From: Aquirufa beregesia
GTDB taxonomy: Bacteria; Bacteroidota; Bacteroidia; Cytophagales; Spirosomataceae
Direction: 5' to 3'
Assembly (NCBI RefSeq): GCF_011090385.1
Contig: NZ_SEWW01000006.1
Coordinates: 124,001 to 188,000 of the forward strand
DNA length: 64,000 nucleotides
The notes under the pieces were generated by a model. The model saw nothing but the letters and a program-made list of their open reading frames with translations. It was not told where the DNA came from and made no database searches. The position numbers and the translations under genes are program-made. Every line of letters starts with the position of its first letter. Position 1 is the stretch's first letter. Shown here piece after piece: positions 35,552 to 45,900 of this stretch.

Positions 35552-37219
35552 ATGAGCAACGAAACAATCATATTTTCCATGGAAAGGGTCTCCAAGACTA
35601 TCCCTCCTCAGAAAACTATTTTAAAAAATATTTACCTGTCTTTCTTTTACGGAGCTAAAATCGGTGTGCTTGGTCTCAATGGTTCTGGTAAGTCTACCTT
35701 GCTTCGAATTATTGCGGGCATCGACAAATCCTATACAGGTGATGTGGTATTTTCTCCTGGTTATTCCGTGGGTTTATTGGAACAAGAACCACAAATAGAC
35801 CCCAACAAAACGGTATTAGATGTAGTAGAAGAAGGTGTAGCCGAAATTAAAAACTTGTTGAAGGAATTTGATGAAATCAACGAGGCCTTTGGTGATCCAG
35901 ATGCCGACTTTGACAAATTACTGTCGCGACAAGGCGAAGTGCAAGAAAAATTGGACCACTTCAATGCCTGGGAACTTGATAACCGTTTGGAAAAAGCGAT
36001 GGATGCATTGCGTTGTCCTCCATCCGATGCTCTCATTAGCACCTTGTCTGGTGGAGAAAAAAGACGTGTAGCCTTATGCCGCCTCTTACTTCAAGAGCCA
36101 GATGTATTATTACTCGATGAGCCTACCAATCACTTGGATGCCGAGTCCGTTTGGTGGTTAGAAGAACACTTACGTCAATATAAAGGAACAGTCATTGCAG
36201 TGACCCACGATCGTTATTTCTTAGATAATGTGGCTGGTTGGATTTTGGAACTAGACCGTGGTGAAGGTATTCCTTGGAAAGGAAATTATTCATCTTGGTT
36301 GGAACAAAAGCAAAATCGTTTGGCCCAAGAGGAAAAAACGGAGTCCCGGCGTCAGAAGACTTTACAACGCGAATTAGAATGGGTGAGAATGGCTCCAAAG
36401 GCACGTCAAGCTAAATCTAAAGCGCGTATAGGTGCGTACGAAAAACTCCTTTCAGAAGAAAACAAACAGAAAGAAGATAAATTAGAAATCTACATCCCAG
36501 CAGGTCCACGCTTGGGTAATAAGGTCATCGAAGTACAAGGGGTTTCCAAAACCTATGGTGATAAGCTACTTTTTGAAAACCTAAGTTTTTCTTTACCTCC
36601 AGCAGGTATTGTAGGTATTATTGGACCCAATGGTGCAGGTAAAACGACCTTATTTAAACTAATCACGGGACAAGTTCAACCAGACACAGGAAGTTTTGAA
36701 GTGGGTGAAACCGTACAACTGGCTTATGTGGATCAGGAACATCATCAATTAAAAGCTGAAAAATCCGTTTTTGAAACGATTTCAGATGGAAATGATTGGG
36801 TTATGTTAGGCGGAAAGCAAAGTAATGCACGTGCCTACGTGAGTAAATTTAACTTCAATGGCGCTGATCAAGAGAAAAAAATAGGTAACCTATCCGGTGG
36901 AGAGCGTAACCGAGTGCATTTATCCATGATGTTGAAAGAAGGGGCCAACGTATTGCTTCTGGATGAGCCAACCAACGATTTGGATGTGAATACCCTTCGT
37001 GCCTTAGAAGAAGGTTTGGAGAATTTTGCCGGTTGTGCGGTAGTCATTTCCCACGATAGATGGTTCCTTGACCGCATTGCTACACATATTTTGGCCTTTG
37101 AGGGTGACTCACAAGTTACTTGGTTTGAAGGTAATTATTCAGAATACGAAGAAGCTAGAAAAAAACGCTTGGGCAATGACATTAATCCTAAGCGTATCCG
37201 ATACAAGAAATTAAACTAA
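35552..37219 (+). CDS. ettA: ABC-F translational factor EttA
   Basis: A 555-residue ABC-F protein with two nucleotide-binding domains. Domain 1 has LGLNGSGKST, LSGGEKRR and LLDEPTNHLDAES; domain 2 has IGPNGAGKTT, LSGGERNR and LLDEPTNDLDVNT. The linker carries the arm region with ARQAKSKAR typical of EttA. It binds the ribosomal E site and throttles translation according to ATP/ADP ratio in E. coli. The next gene starts on the base after its stop. Confidence 0.94.
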   Translation: MSNETIIFSMERVSKTIPPQKTILKNIYLSFFYGAKIGVLGLNGSGKSTLLRIIAGIDKSYTGDVVFSPGYSVGLLEQEPQIDPNKTVLDVVEEGVAEIKNLLKEFDEINEAFGDPDADFDKLLSRQGEVQEKLDHFNAWELDNRLEKAMDALRCPPSDALISTLSGGEKRRVALCRLLLQEPDVLLLDEPTNHLDAESVWWLEEHLRQYKGTVIAVTHDRYFLDNVAGWILELDRGEGIPWKGNYSSWLEQKQNRLAQEEKTESRRQKTLQRELEWVRMAPKARQAKSKARIGAYEKLLSEENKQKEDKLEIYIPAGPRLGNKVIEVQGVSKTYGDKLLFENLSFSLPPAGIVGIIGPNGAGKTTLFKLITGQVQPDTGSFEVGETVQLAYVDQEHHQLKAEKSVFETISDGNDWVMLGGKQSNARAYVSKFNFNGADQEKKIGNLSGGERNRVHLSMMLKEGANVLLLDEPTNDLDVNTLRALEEGLENFAGCAVVISHDRWFLDRIATHILAFEGDSQVTWFEGNYSEYEEARKKRLGNDINPKRIRYKKLN

Positions 37220-37591
37220 ATGAGAGGAGTCATCACCATTGCAATGCTAGTACTATCCAATGTCTTCATGACCTTGGCTTGGTATGGGCATTTACAATGG
37301 AAAGAAAGTTCCTGGCTGAAGCATGCGGGTATATGGTCCATCATCCTGTTCAGCTGGGGACTAGCTTTTTTTGAATATATGATGCAGGTTCCTGCCAACC
37401 GAATTGGATTTAAAGAAAATGGAGGACCATTCTCTTTTTTTGAATTAAAGACTATTCAAGAAGCTATATCCCTGATAGTCTTCACCCTTTTTCTTATTTT
37501 CGTTGTCAAGTCCGAAAAACTAGCTTGGAATCATTTCTTGGGATTTGGCCTGATACTTCTGGCAGTTTATGTTATTTTTAAAAAATGGTAA
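37220..37591 (+). CDS. DMT family (DUF486) membrane protein
   Basis: A 123-residue protein with four membrane helices: residues 1-22, 34-54, 77-97 and 102-121. The family signature is present around FFEYMMQVPANRIGF (residues 50-64). DUF486 proteins belong to the drug/metabolite transporter superfamily, role unknown. The ATG directly follows the ettA stop codon (TAAATG), so the two are co-transcribed. Confidence 0.9.
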   Translation: MRGVITIAMLVLSNVFMTLAWYGHLQWKESSWLKHAGIWSIILFSWGLAFFEYMMQVPANRIGFKENGGPFSFFELKTIQEAISLIVFTLFLIFVVKSEKLAWNHFLGFGLILLAVYVIFKKW

Positions 37592-37621
37592 ACTCCGAAG
37601 GGATAAAAAATTACTGATACA

Positions 37622-38581
37622 ATGGAATCTAGAGAAAAAATAAATGCCCTGTTAAACGAGATGAGTAAAGTGGTGGTGGGCCAAGAAAGGTTGATCAATC
37701 GACTTTTAGTGGGCTTATTCACGGGTGGCCATGTGCTTTTAGAAGGCGTTCCAGGTTTGGCAAAAACATTGACCATCAACACATTAGCCAAGATTCTCGA
37801 TCTCAATTTTCACCGTATTCAATTTACTCCAGATTTATTACCTGCCGATTTGGTTGGGACTATGATTTACAATCCCCTAAAAAATGAGTTTGAGGTAAAA
37901 AAGGGTCCTATTTTTGCACAAATCATCCTAGCTGATGAAATAAACCGTGCTCCAGCCAAAGTACAATCTGCCTTATTGGAGGCCATGGCGGAAAAGCAAG
38001 TAACCATTGGTGACACAACCTATCCCTTGGACAAACCCTTTTTGGTTCTAGCTACTCAAAATCCAGTAGAACAAGAAGGAACATTTCCCTTACCTGAAGC
38101 TCAAGTAGATCGCTTTATGCTGAAAGTATTCCTGAACTATCTGGATAAAGAACAGGAATTAGAAGTGATGCGTAAAATGTCTAACATGGACTTCCAATAT
38201 GAAGTGAAGACCATCATGAATTTGGAAGATATTCAGAAAATCCGAAAGGAAATCAACCAAATAACCATTAGCGAAACCTTAGAAAAATACATCATTGAGC
38301 TCATTTTTGCCACTAGAAATCCTGCGGAATATGGATTAGTCCAAGAGGCCAATTACATCCAGTTCGGTGCCTCTCCACGGGCAAGTATCCACCTGAATCT
38401 GGCCGCCAAAGTGATGGCTTACTTGGAAGGACGTGATTATGTGTTGCCAGAAGACATCAAAGAAATGGCCCCAGATGTGTTAAATCATCGTATCATTTTA
38501 AATTATGTGGCTGAAGCAGATAATATAAGTACCCTTCAGATTATCCAATCTATTTTAAGTAGCGTTGCGATTAATCGTTAA
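37622..38581 (+). CDS. MoxR family AAA+ ATPase
   Basis: A 319-residue ATPase with Walker A LLEGVPGLAKT, LLPADLVGTMIY, Walker B IILADEINRAPAKVQSALLEAM, sensor LATQNPVEQEGTFPLPEAQVDRF and the C-terminal lid with GASPRASIHL. MoxR proteins act as chaperones, usually with von Willebrand A proteins and DUF58 encoded next to them. None is present here: the downstream gene is a pectin-degrading enzyme. It follows DUF486 by 30 bases. Confidence 0.94.
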   Translation: MESREKINALLNEMSKVVVGQERLINRLLVGLFTGGHVLLEGVPGLAKTLTINTLAKILDLNFHRIQFTPDLLPADLVGTMIYNPLKNEFEVKKGPIFAQIILADEINRAPAKVQSALLEAMAEKQVTIGDTTYPLDKPFLVLATQNPVEQEGTFPLPEAQVDRFMLKVFLNYLDKEQELEVMRKMSNMDFQYEVKTIMNLEDIQKIRKEINQITISETLEKYIIELIFATRNPAEYGLVQEANYIQFGASPRASIHLNLAAKVMAYLEGRDYVLPEDIKEMAPDVLNHRIILNYVAEADNISTLQIIQSILSSVAINR

Positions 38582-38622
38582 TTAAACGGGTAAATTTGAT
38601 TGTCGATTTTCTTTTATAGACA

Positions 38623-40857
38623 ATGAAATCCCTGTCTATGAAAACTCGCCTATTATTCCTTTTTATAAGCCTTGCTCTTTTTAGTTTCCAAGCCTCAGAA
38701 CCATTGCGGGTTTTTCTCATTGGGGATTCTACCATGGCCGACAAAGTCCCAGCCGACTATCCTGAAACAGGCTGGGGTATGCCTTTTGCACATTTATTTA
38801 ATGAGGCTGTTGAAGTGCAAAACCATGCCTACAATGGTCGGAGTACCAAAAGCTTTCGTCGAGAAGGAAGATGGGCCAAGGTATATCAACAAATCAAAAA
38901 AGGGGATTATGTGTTCATCCAATTTGGCCATAATGATGCCAAAATTTCAGATACGAGCCGATATGCCGCTGCACAAACAGATTACCGAGAAAACCTGACT
39001 CGCTACGTAAAAGAGACCCGTTCCAAAGGTGGAATTCCCATTTTACTAACTTCAATTCAAAGGAGAAAATTTGATTCTACGGGAACATTTGTGGATCAAC
39101 ATGGAGAATATCCGCAAGTGGTACGCGAAGTGGCCAAACAAGAAAAAGTATTGCTGATTGATTTAGAAAAAATTAGTCGTGCACAGATTGAAAAACTAGG
39201 TCCAGACCTTTCCAAAAAAATATACCTACACTACCCAGCGGGGATCTTCAAAAAGTTCATGAAAGGAGTAGTAGATGACACTCATTTTTCTGTTTATGGT
39301 GCATCTTGGATGGCACAAGCTGTAGCATCTGCCATATTTGACTCCAATGAAGCGCTGAGAAGCTTTCTTGAAAAATCAGCTTTCAGTCAAAAGTTCCAAT
39401 ATGAATTGCCTCTGGTAGCAGGAACTGCATTTAAAAAAGATACCTTTTCGATTGTTTCTTATGGGGCAAAATCTTCTCCAACGCTACTGAATACGGCCGC
39501 TATCCAACAGGCCATTGATCTCTGTTCTGCCCAAGGAGGTGGCGTGGTCAACATACCTACTGGATTTTGGTTAAGCGGCCCTATTGTATTAAAATCTCAG
39601 GTTAATTTACATCTTGAATCAGGTGCCTTATTGCAATTCAGTCATCAAAGCAAAGACTTTCCTTTGGTTAAAACATTTTGGGAAGGTGTAGAAGCTATTC
39701 GGGCTCAATCTCCCATTTCCGCATTTCGGGCTCATAATATTGCCATCAGTGGTGCAGGAATCATTGATGGGGCAGGTGAAGCTTGGCGACCAGTAAAGAA
39801 AGGAAAATTAACCGCAGGGGAATGGACCAACTTAGTTAAATCTGGAGGAGTACTGAATGAAACAAAGGATACTTGGTACCCAACGACTGGTGCATTAAAA
39901 GCTGCCAGTTTGGACCGCCCAGGGGTAGTCGCAGCAGGTTGGACAGTAGACAAAGCGAAAGAAATTAAAGAGTTTTTAAGGCCCAACATGATTAGCTTGA
40001 TTGAATGTGAGCAAATTTTATTGGAGGGTGTAACCTTCCAAAATTCACCTGCTTGGAACATCCACCCATTACTTTGCAAGCACCTGACTGTTAATCAAAT
40101 AAAAGTAAAAAATCCTTGGTTTGCACAAAATGGAGATGGGATAGATATTGAATCTTGCGAATATGTTTTGGTTAAAAACAGCAGTTTTGATGTAGGAGAT
40201 GATGGGATTTGTTTAAAGTCAGGTAAGGACGAAGAAGGCAGAAAACGAGGAAGACCCAGTGCCCATATCTGGATTGACCATTGTCAGGTATTTCATGGTC
40301 ATGGTGGAGTAGTGGTAGGAAGTGAAATGTCTGGCGGGGTCCATGATTTATATGTTTCCAATTGTCAGTTTTTAGGAACCGATGTAGGTCTTCGTTTTAA
40401 AACAGCTAGGGGCCGAGGTGGAATCGTAGAAAACGTCTATATCCGAGATATATTAATGAAAAATATAGCTGGAGAAGCCATACTTTTTGACATGTATTAC
40501 CAAGGGAAAGACCCACTGAGTACCTTTGGCAATGGAGAAAAAAAACCGGTGATAGCGGCAATGCCCATGAATGAGGGCACTCCTCAATTTAGATCCATCT
40601 GGGTAGAGCACATTCGGGTAAAAGGAGCTGCTACAGGTCTACTCATTCGGGGCTTACCCGAAATGCCGGTAAAGCAAATCAAATTACTGGATGTTGATAT
40701 TGAATGCGATCAGGCTTACCGAGCCATCGAGGCAGATGGCATTGATTTAGAGCAGGTTATATTCACAAAAACCCAAGATCGTAAAAGCGAACTTTATCAT
40801 GTTCAGCATTGGAAATTTTCTGGGAAAGAGCTAACATTGGAAAAAGAAAACCACTAA
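38623..40857 (+). CDS. Two-domain pectin enzyme: rhamnogalacturonan acetylesterase + GH28
   Basis: A 744-residue exported protein. Signal peptide about residues 1-24. Residues 28-245 are an SGNH/CE12 esterase: LIGDSTMAD with nucleophile Ser36, IQFGHND (Asn104), and DDTHFS (Asp218/His221). From about 273 it is a GH28 right-handed beta-helix (polygalacturonase): NGDGIDIES (Asp505/Asp508), VGDDGI (Asp526/Asp527) and GHGGVVVGSE (His560). Both sets of catalytic residues are intact. It would remove acetyl groups and cut the pectin backbone. A second ATG (38638) is possible. An inverted repeat ATAGACA/TGTCTAT (38616-38639) flanks the first start. Followed one base later by the DUF1569 gene. Confidence 0.9.
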   Translation: MKSLSMKTRLLFLFISLALFSFQASEPLRVFLIGDSTMADKVPADYPETGWGMPFAHLFNEAVEVQNHAYNGRSTKSFRREGRWAKVYQQIKKGDYVFIQFGHNDAKISDTSRYAAAQTDYRENLTRYVKETRSKGGIPILLTSIQRRKFDSTGTFVDQHGEYPQVVREVAKQEKVLLIDLEKISRAQIEKLGPDLSKKIYLHYPAGIFKKFMKGVVDDTHFSVYGASWMAQAVASAIFDSNEALRSFLEKSAFSQKFQYELPLVAGTAFKKDTFSIVSYGAKSSPTLLNTAAIQQAIDLCSAQGGGVVNIPTGFWLSGPIVLKSQVNLHLESGALLQFSHQSKDFPLVKTFWEGVEAIRAQSPISAFRAHNIAISGAGIIDGAGEAWRPVKKGKLTAGEWTNLVKSGGVLNETKDTWYPTTGALKAASLDRPGVVAAGWTVDKAKEIKEFLRPNMISLIECEQILLEGVTFQNSPAWNIHPLLCKHLTVNQIKVKNPWFAQNGDGIDIESCEYVLVKNSSFDVGDDGICLKSGKDEEGRKRGRPSAHIWIDHCQVFHGHGGVVVGSEMSGGVHDLYVSNCQFLGTDVGLRFKTARGRGGIVENVYIRDILMKNIAGEAILFDMYYQGKDPLSTFGNGEKKPVIAAMPMNEGTPQFRSIWVEHIRVKGAATGLLIRGLPEMPVKQIKLLDVDIECDQAYRAIEADGIDLEQVIFTKTQDRKSELYHVQHWKFSGKELTLEKENH

Positions 40858-40858
40858 C

Positions 40859-41317
40859 ATGCCCTATCTATCCATTTTTAACTCCGAAACTAGTCAAGAA
40901 ATTTTTATCCGAATTGATGCCCTGCACCCTGACTCTCCAGCTCTATGGGGGAAAATGAATGTGGCCCAAATGCTAGCACATCTCTGCGTTCCATATGAGC
41001 AGATTAAGGGAGAAAATACCCAGCAGGTACCTTGGTTCATGAAATTCATTTTGAAATTGTTTCTCAAAAAAACCTTAACCAATGAGGTTCCCTATCAAAA
41101 AAATGCCCCCACAGCCCCGGCATTTATCAAAGTAAATCAGCACGAATTTGAATGGGAGAAAAATCGACTAAAAGCCTACATCTCGGAAATCGAAAAAATG
41201 GGCGCTGAACAACTTTGTCAGCAGCCTTCTCTCAGTTTAGGGATGTTGAATGAAACAGAATGGAATAACATGCTTTACAAACACCTTGATCATCATTTAA
41301 AACAATTTGGTGTTTAA
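40859..41317 (+). CDS. DUF1569 (DinB-like) protein
   Basis: A 152-residue protein: ALHPDSPALWGKMNVAQMLAHLCVPYEQ near the N-terminus (the first metal-site histidine helix) and MLYKHLDHHLKQF at the end, matching the DUF1569/DinB helical bundle whose three histidines bind a metal. Enzymatic role unknown. Directly after the pectin enzyme with 1 base between; ends against the convergent DUF1566 gene. Confidence 0.8.
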   Translation: MPYLSIFNSETSQEIFIRIDALHPDSPALWGKMNVAQMLAHLCVPYEQIKGENTQQVPWFMKFILKLFLKKTLTNEVPYQKNAPTAPAFIKVNQHEFEWEKNRLKAYISEIEKMGAEQLCQQPSLSLGMLNETEWNNMLYKHLDHHLKQFGV

Positions 41318-41755
41318 TTAAAATGATCTAACTGCTATAACCCGCATGTTCAAGCGCTTGAAATAATTTGTTTGCATACCTGTATTGAGATTATGCGTCA
41401 CGGCGTGTTCTTTATCTATTTCAGTGGAGGTCCAATACCATGCCGATTTAAACACATTATTGGACTTCATCTTTTTAAGATTCAGTTTTTGATGAATTAA
41501 TTCAAACTCCTCTTGAGTGGGTAATCTCCAATCATCAAATCCATTCAAACTGAGATTTTCGCAGGCTAAAAGTGCATTAGGATAATCGAATTGCCCAATA
41601 TCTTGGGTGGTTGCTATTAAGCCATGAGTATCTTTTTCAAAAATCAAATAGCCCCCTAATTTTTCTTGAGGGGCTTTGACATTGGCTCTTTGACCCATGG
41701 AAAAAAAGATCCCACTAAAAACAAATAATAAGATGGTAAAAAATTTCACTGACAT
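41318..41755 (-). CDS. DUF1566 (Lcl C-terminal fold) exported protein
   Basis: A 145-residue protein with a signal peptide (MSVKFFTILLFVFSGIFFSMGQ, start at 41753-41755 chosen over the one seven residues upstream). The mature part has the DUF1566 motif: LNGFDDWRLPTQEEFELIH and SAWYWTSTEI followed by MRVIAVRSF. Such domains are found alone or in surface proteins of Bacteroidota; function not known. Preceded by a 447-base gap. Confidence 0.85.
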   Translation of the reverse strand: MSVKFFTILLFVFSGIFFSMGQRANVKAPQEKLGGYLIFEKDTHGLIATTQDIGQFDYPNALLACENLSLNGFDDWRLPTQEEFELIHQKLNLKKMKSNNVFKSAWYWTSTEIDKEHAVTHNLNTGMQTNYFKRLNMRVIAVRSF

Positions 41756-41973
41756 ATATTGGTTTTTCCATTTCAAAGTTCTGAAATAATTCCAATAATC
41801 ATTTCATCATTGGGTAAATTGAACGTATTTATTGAATATAATTCCCCGACTAAATGATCTGGGCCATACTTAATTTAGGTCGATTGGTCTATACATCTTG
41901 CAATTAAGGCCGAAAAGCTGTATTTTGAAGTAATTTTACTTTGAACTTAACAAAAACCCAAATAACCATTACT

Positions 41974-41981
41974 TAGATTTG
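41974..41981 (+). promoter_or_regulatory. Possible -7 box in the 41756-42202 gap
   Basis: The 447-base gap between the DUF1566 gene and the TonB-like gene holds no ORF I can support (the longest small one, 42129-42191, encodes 20 residues without features). TAGATTTG at 41974-41981 is an exact TAnnTTTG but 221 bases upstream of the ATG at 42203 and without a -33 at the usual distance. No repeat or RNA structure was recognised. Confidence 0.25.
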
Positions 41982-42202
41982 ACCTACCTACGGAATTTTA
42001 GGAAAGGAATTGATGGTAATTAGATGATATTTTCCCTAAATACCCTTTTTGTCTATGGTCATTTTATAAGCCTTGAAATTTACATTTTCAAATGGACATG
42101 ATTAAACTAAAAATTTCAAAGGAAATATATGATGGTTGCAGACGTTTTATTACATAAAGCCTATTCCCAACCTCCTAGCATTTTTTGTTAGCCAGATTAA
42201 TT

Positions 42203-42964
42203 ATGTCAGCAAATTTAGAAGAACTTACTACTTTAGATGAAATCGTATTTCAGCATAGAAATCAAGAATACGGCGCATTTCAATTAAGGAATAGCTACCC
42301 TTCTACACTAAACAAATCAGCCTTAAAAGGAGCTGCTATATTTACCTTAGCTATTGTTTTGATGTTTTGCGTACACCTTTGGCTAGATTCAAAGCAAGAG
42401 AAAACCGATTTAAGTAAGGAAGTAACCGCTGAAGTCATGCGATTGGCCCCAGCTCCTCCAGTTAAAAAACAGGATGAATTAGCCCCTCCTCCTCCAAAAG
42501 AAATCCCTAAAGTAACCAGCACGAAGTTCTTGCCCCCTGAAATTAGACCAGATGACGATCCCACGCCAGTAGTAAGACCTCCTGAACAAGATAAAATCAA
42601 AGGTAACCCGGGTAGAATTGATGCGGTTGGAGATGTCAACGAAGGACAAGCAGATGGCCCTGAAATAGAGGAGGAACCAGCTGTTATTCCCTTTCCAATT
42701 AATAATGGTATTTGGGATTGGCCAAGTGGCAAAAGCCTACAAAGTCTAATCCCTAGCGGTTCTACCGCATGTTCCATTGATTTTAGAATAAAAATTAAGG
42801 CCGATGGAACCGTAAAAGAAATTCAAGCCAATAGTGATTGTGAAAGCAATGTGGAAGGAATACTAACGAATTATTTTAAGAACCACCGTTTTGTTTTGCA
42901 AAACACCAAAAAAGTGGGGACCGGAATAGCTGTCACTTCAAAAAAAGATTACATTTTGAATTAG
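42203..42964 (+). CDS. TonB-like energy transducer with divergent C-terminus
   Basis: A 253-residue paralogue of the TonB at 4205-5026. The ATG at 42203 gives MSANLEELTTLDEI; a TTG at 42185 is rejected. N-terminal NQEYGAFQLRNSYPSTL and one membrane helix (about 40-62) are followed by TAEVMRLAPAPPVKKQ, APPPPKEIPKVTSTKFLPPEI, nearly the same order as in the other protein. The proline-rich spacer is shorter. The end (SIDFRIKIKADGTVKEIQ and later) keeps only the DG-turn of the TonB C-terminal domain and lacks the YP...G-V-x-V core. First of three genes with a giant TPR protein and a barrel protein. Confidence 0.8.
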   Translation: MSANLEELTTLDEIVFQHRNQEYGAFQLRNSYPSTLNKSALKGAAIFTLAIVLMFCVHLWLDSKQEKTDLSKEVTAEVMRLAPAPPVKKQDELAPPPPKEIPKVTSTKFLPPEIRPDDDPTPVVRPPEQDKIKGNPGRIDAVGDVNEGQADGPEIEEEPAVIPFPINNGIWDWPSGKSLQSLIPSGSTACSIDFRIKIKADGTVKEIQANSDCESNVEGILTNYFKNHRFVLQNTKKVGTGIAVTSKKDYILN

Positions 42965-42990
42965 AGCACGATACCCAATTGAAAATTGAC

Positions 42991-45900
42991 ATGATGACGG
43001 CAAATAAATCAGCCCTTTTTTATACCCCCATTTACCTGTTTTTCTTCCTCATTGGAATGGAAATCATGATGCCCTATCAGGGATTTTCACAAGATTCTAA
43101 TATCAACAAAAGTCCTTCCGAACAATTTAGAATTGCCAAAGATTATTATATCGCTGCCAATTATGCGGCAGCTAGAATGGAATTTTCTTTATTCTTGGAA
43201 AAAAATGCCAAGGACTTTGACCGTAATTCCAATGAAATAGTGGATGCTGAGTTTTTCATCGTTTTATGCGACTTTTATATCAATACTACTCGGGCTAAAG
43301 TAGCTGTAGAACGCTTCATTGCCAATCATCCATCCAGTTTAAAGACCTCCATCTTGGTCAAAGAAATAGGCAGTTTTCTCTATAAAGCTGGTCAATACCA
43401 AGATGCAATTCAATACATTGAACAACGAGTTTCCATTTTAGACCCTGAAATACGCTTTCAGTTGGCCATTTGTTATTTACAAGTTGGACTAAATACCAAA
43501 GCCCTCAGTTTGTTTGAATTATTAAGCAATGATGATAATGAATCTGTAGCCTATGCTGCCTCCTATTTCTCCGGTTTATTAAAACTAAATCAAAAACAAT
43601 TTTCGGCAGCCGTATTTGATCTTAAAAAAGCCGATGAAGCTCCATTTAAATTGGCTCAGGTACCTCTTTCTGATTCTGTTTGGGTGAGGATCAAGCGACA
43701 AATTCCCACCATGATCAGTCAGGCCTATTACCAAATGGGTCCAGAAAAGTACGCTGAATTAATTGCCTATGCTGAACCAATGGTCTTACAGGATACGAGG
43801 GAAGTGGAAAAGTTAGACATCGCAAGGCTCTTGGGGGATATCTATTTTAACCAAGGCAAATTCAGCAAATCGGCTGAAATATATGCTAAGTATTTGCTAA
43901 TGAATGAAAGCAAAAGATCTGTGCATCAAAGCAATACCGAGGACATTCCTCTGAAACAAGCATTTTCATTGTTTAAATCTGGGCAATACCAAGCAAGTGA
44001 AATACTACTTAGTAAAGTCGCCAACAACGAAACCCTCATTGATTCTTTAAGTCAATTAGTTCACTACCAAATAGGAATGTCTCAATTTCATCTGAAACAA
44101 TATGAATCGGCCAGCAATAGCCTACATAAGGCCATTCAAATTAATTGGAATAAATCCTTATCCGAAGACGCCTATTTCAACCAATTAGTTGCCTTAGAAA
44201 ATCAAGGGACTTTTGATCCATTAATGAGTAAAATAAAGGGCTTTTTGCAACAATATCCTCAAAGCAAGCACCAGCCCAAACTGAATAATATGATTATTCA
44301 TGCCATCAGTGAAAGCAGTATTCAAGCCACTGGCATATACCAAGTGAAGGAATTTTTTACGTTTAATTCCCTACCAACAGAAGAATTTAAAAAAGCCTAT
44401 CAAGAACGAGCATATAGCTTAGCTGTAGCACTTTTTGACCAAGAAAATAACCTAGCTCAGGTGGATCAAATGTTAGGTTTACTAGAAGAAGTTTTAGCTT
44501 TTCCTTACAATCCTCAATTGGTCTTTTTAGCGAAGGTCTTACAGGGAGAAACCCAAGGTTTATTAGCCAAGGCTTACCAGCAAAAGAAAAATCGGGTATT
44601 GAACAAGGAGGAAGAAAAAGTTCATCAATTTTATTTGACTAATCTCATCCAAATCTATTCTTCCTTACACCAAAATCCAATTCCAAGTAATCCTGGAAGA
44701 GAATTGGCCTTGGATAGCTTGGCCTTAAAATACCAAATTAAATCAGCCTTATTGAATGCTTTGATTGACCTAAATCAAGAAAGACCTGTTCAATTGGCAT
44801 TAGCTTCTTATTTGTTCCATTCCCCATTAGCAGATGCCGCGACGCGTAAAAAGGTGATTGAGGTCTGGAAATACAATTCCACCAAAGAAGCAAGTGAATA
44901 CCAGGAAAACAACATTTTGGCTCAAACCATCGGACTGCTAGAAATCGCCTATGAAAAAGGTAATCCGCAAGAAAAAGAAGGTTACTTGTGGGATAAAATC
45001 AAGATTCTAGAGAAACTCCGTCGCTACGATGATGTCAGTGATTTATATGGAAAATTCTTACAGGAATTTCCTAATTCAAGGAATAAAGAGGTGGCCACCT
45101 TAAACCAGTGGATCAGTTTATATCAAAAAGGTGGGCGAGAAAATTTCGCACAAGCCATCAAAGGCTTCTCTGAAATTTTGCAAAAAAATGCAAAAACAGC
45201 CCTCCATTATAAAAGAGCATTGGATTTCAGATCACAGACTTACGAAAAGCTTTCCATTCTTTCCCAAGGGGAAGAGCAAATGTCATTGGGAAGATTAGCT
45301 ATTCAAGATAAGGAAGAACAGTTAGCAAGCAGTCAAGGTGATACCATTCGCGTTAGTGTAGTCAATAAGCTTAAAAACTTATACAAGCGATTGAATCTTG
45401 AGGTAGAATGGGTGAAAAAGCATTACCAAGAATATGGAAGTGAAGATAAATTTTGGGAAGATTGCCTAGAACTATATCAAAGTAAACGCTGGGATGTAGC
45501 CCGAACTACCTTCTTAGAATTCCAAAAAATCTACCCTAATTCTGCGAACAGTAATACCCTGTTAAAGAATCTAGCTGCTTGTTCTGATAGCCTACATGAT
45601 TACCCTGGGGCAATCGAGTTTTACCAACAAATCATTAGTAAAAAAGATAAATTTAAACAAGCGGAAGTCATCAGTGCGGCCAAAAGAGCTGGAGAACTAG
45701 CTTTGGAAAATCAACAAATAGATGTGGCGATACGCTCTTTTCGGTTTATTAAGTCCTATACCAAAGTCAGCCGCCACCAAAAAATGGCCGATGAAAATTT
45801 AGTCAACATGTATTTGCAATCGAAACAATTGGATTCCTTGTATGACTTAACTTCCGCATGGGATGAGTTGTATGAAGTGGATGAAAAAAATGTTCTGTAT

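Noticed and set aside
42129-42191. 20-codon ORF upstream of the TonB-like gene
   Set aside because: No signal peptide, no conserved motif, no spacing that suggests translation; likely chance.
42295-42777. Minus-strand frame opposite the TonB-like gene
   Set aside because: Shadow of the proline-rich coding sequence with no features of its own.
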